In this document: one piece after another, positions 14,414 to 14,487 of the stretch
Position numbering within the stretch: the first letter of the stretch is position 1
How the letters are laid out: each line of letters starts with the position of its first letter
Translations under genes and position numbers: made by a program
The notes under the pieces: generated by a model
Told to the model about the DNA's origin: nothing
What the model saw: the letters and a program-made list of their open reading frames with translations, nothing else
Database searches by the model: none
Assembly: GCA_016794285.1 (NCBI GenBank)
Contig: JAEUKO010000052.1
Location: forward strand, 1-14,487
Length of the DNA: 14,487 nucleotides
Origin: UBA1573 sp016794285
GTDB taxonomy: Bacteria; Pseudomonadota; Alphaproteobacteria; Micavibrionales; Micavibrionaceae
Direction: 5' to 3'

Positions 14414-14487
14414 CCCTGATTTTCAGAAAAAAACAGCCTGTAAGCGGCGGTTTATGGGCTTGAAACTTCCAAGACAATCCCAGTTAT

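Noticed and set aside
14364..14477. N-terminal extension of nhaD to an ATG at 14477
   Set aside because: The extra 38 residues contain no family-like sequence, cover the likely promoter, and precede a good ribosome site and a signal-peptide-like start at 14363.
14364..14487. Ion-sensing riboswitch upstream of nhaD
   Set aside because: The probable leader is about 37 bases and no conserved multi-stem fold could be seen; known nhaA-type motifs were not recognised.
1..14487. CRISPR arrays, insertion sequences, tRNA or rRNA genes, prophage or integron signatures
   Set aside because: No regularly spaced repeats, transposase motifs, terminal inverted repeats or RNA gene signatures were found on either strand by reading.

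Overview
The window reads as chromosomal core DNA from an alphaproteobacterium. Signs of this are the AspRS motif 2 region of the form RADRLAEFYQLD, and the block rpe – heparinase II/III-like gene – rsmB, a neighbourhood familiar from Alphaproteobacteria. The order cannot be fixed from the sequence alone; a Rhodospirillales- or Micavibrionales-like lineage is a guess. There are no rRNA or tRNA genes, no CRISPR array, no insertion sequence and no sign of recent horizontal transfer. Genes are densely packed on both strands.

Layout. Bases 2-1519 (+) hold the 3' five-sixths of aspS, followed at once by a doubtful small Ser/Arg-rich ORF (1525-1815) whose end contains overlapping alternative stem-loops. 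Converging on it is asd (1844-2860, -). A soluble hybrid histidine kinase with two receiver domains and an HPt domain (2959-5193, +) is transcribed divergently from asd. Next come rimO (5264-6607, +) and the block rpe (6736-7413), heparinase II/III-like protein (7410-9062, overlapping the rpe stop) and rsmB (9158-10522), all on +. rimO, rpe and rsmB each have a TATAAC or TATAAT box upstream.

From 10544 the minus strand carries a LOG-family nucleotide phosphoribohydrolase and, upstream of it, a small secreted Trp-rich protein of unknown function. The latter is divergent from an isolated FlgC-like flagellar rod protein (11695-12096, +). A 32-bp near-perfect palindrome (14 of 16 symmetric pairs) fills the short gap between them and is the best candidate regulatory site in the window. 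The last two genes, a DMT/EamA transporter (12100-12981) and an NhaD-type Na+/H+ antiporter (12993-14363), are both on minus and probably form one operon, with nhaD first.

Function. Most genes are housekeeping: translation and ribosome modification (aspS, rimO, rsmB), the lysine/threonine/methionine/DAP pathway (asd), the pentose phosphate pathway (rpe) and ion homeostasis (nhaD). The accessory content is the orphan hybrid kinase, the secreted protein / FlgC-like divergent pair, the LOG enzyme and the heparinase-like protein. I see no convincing novel multi-gene system. The palindrome with its divergent pair and the nested stems downstream of aspS are the observations most worth following up.
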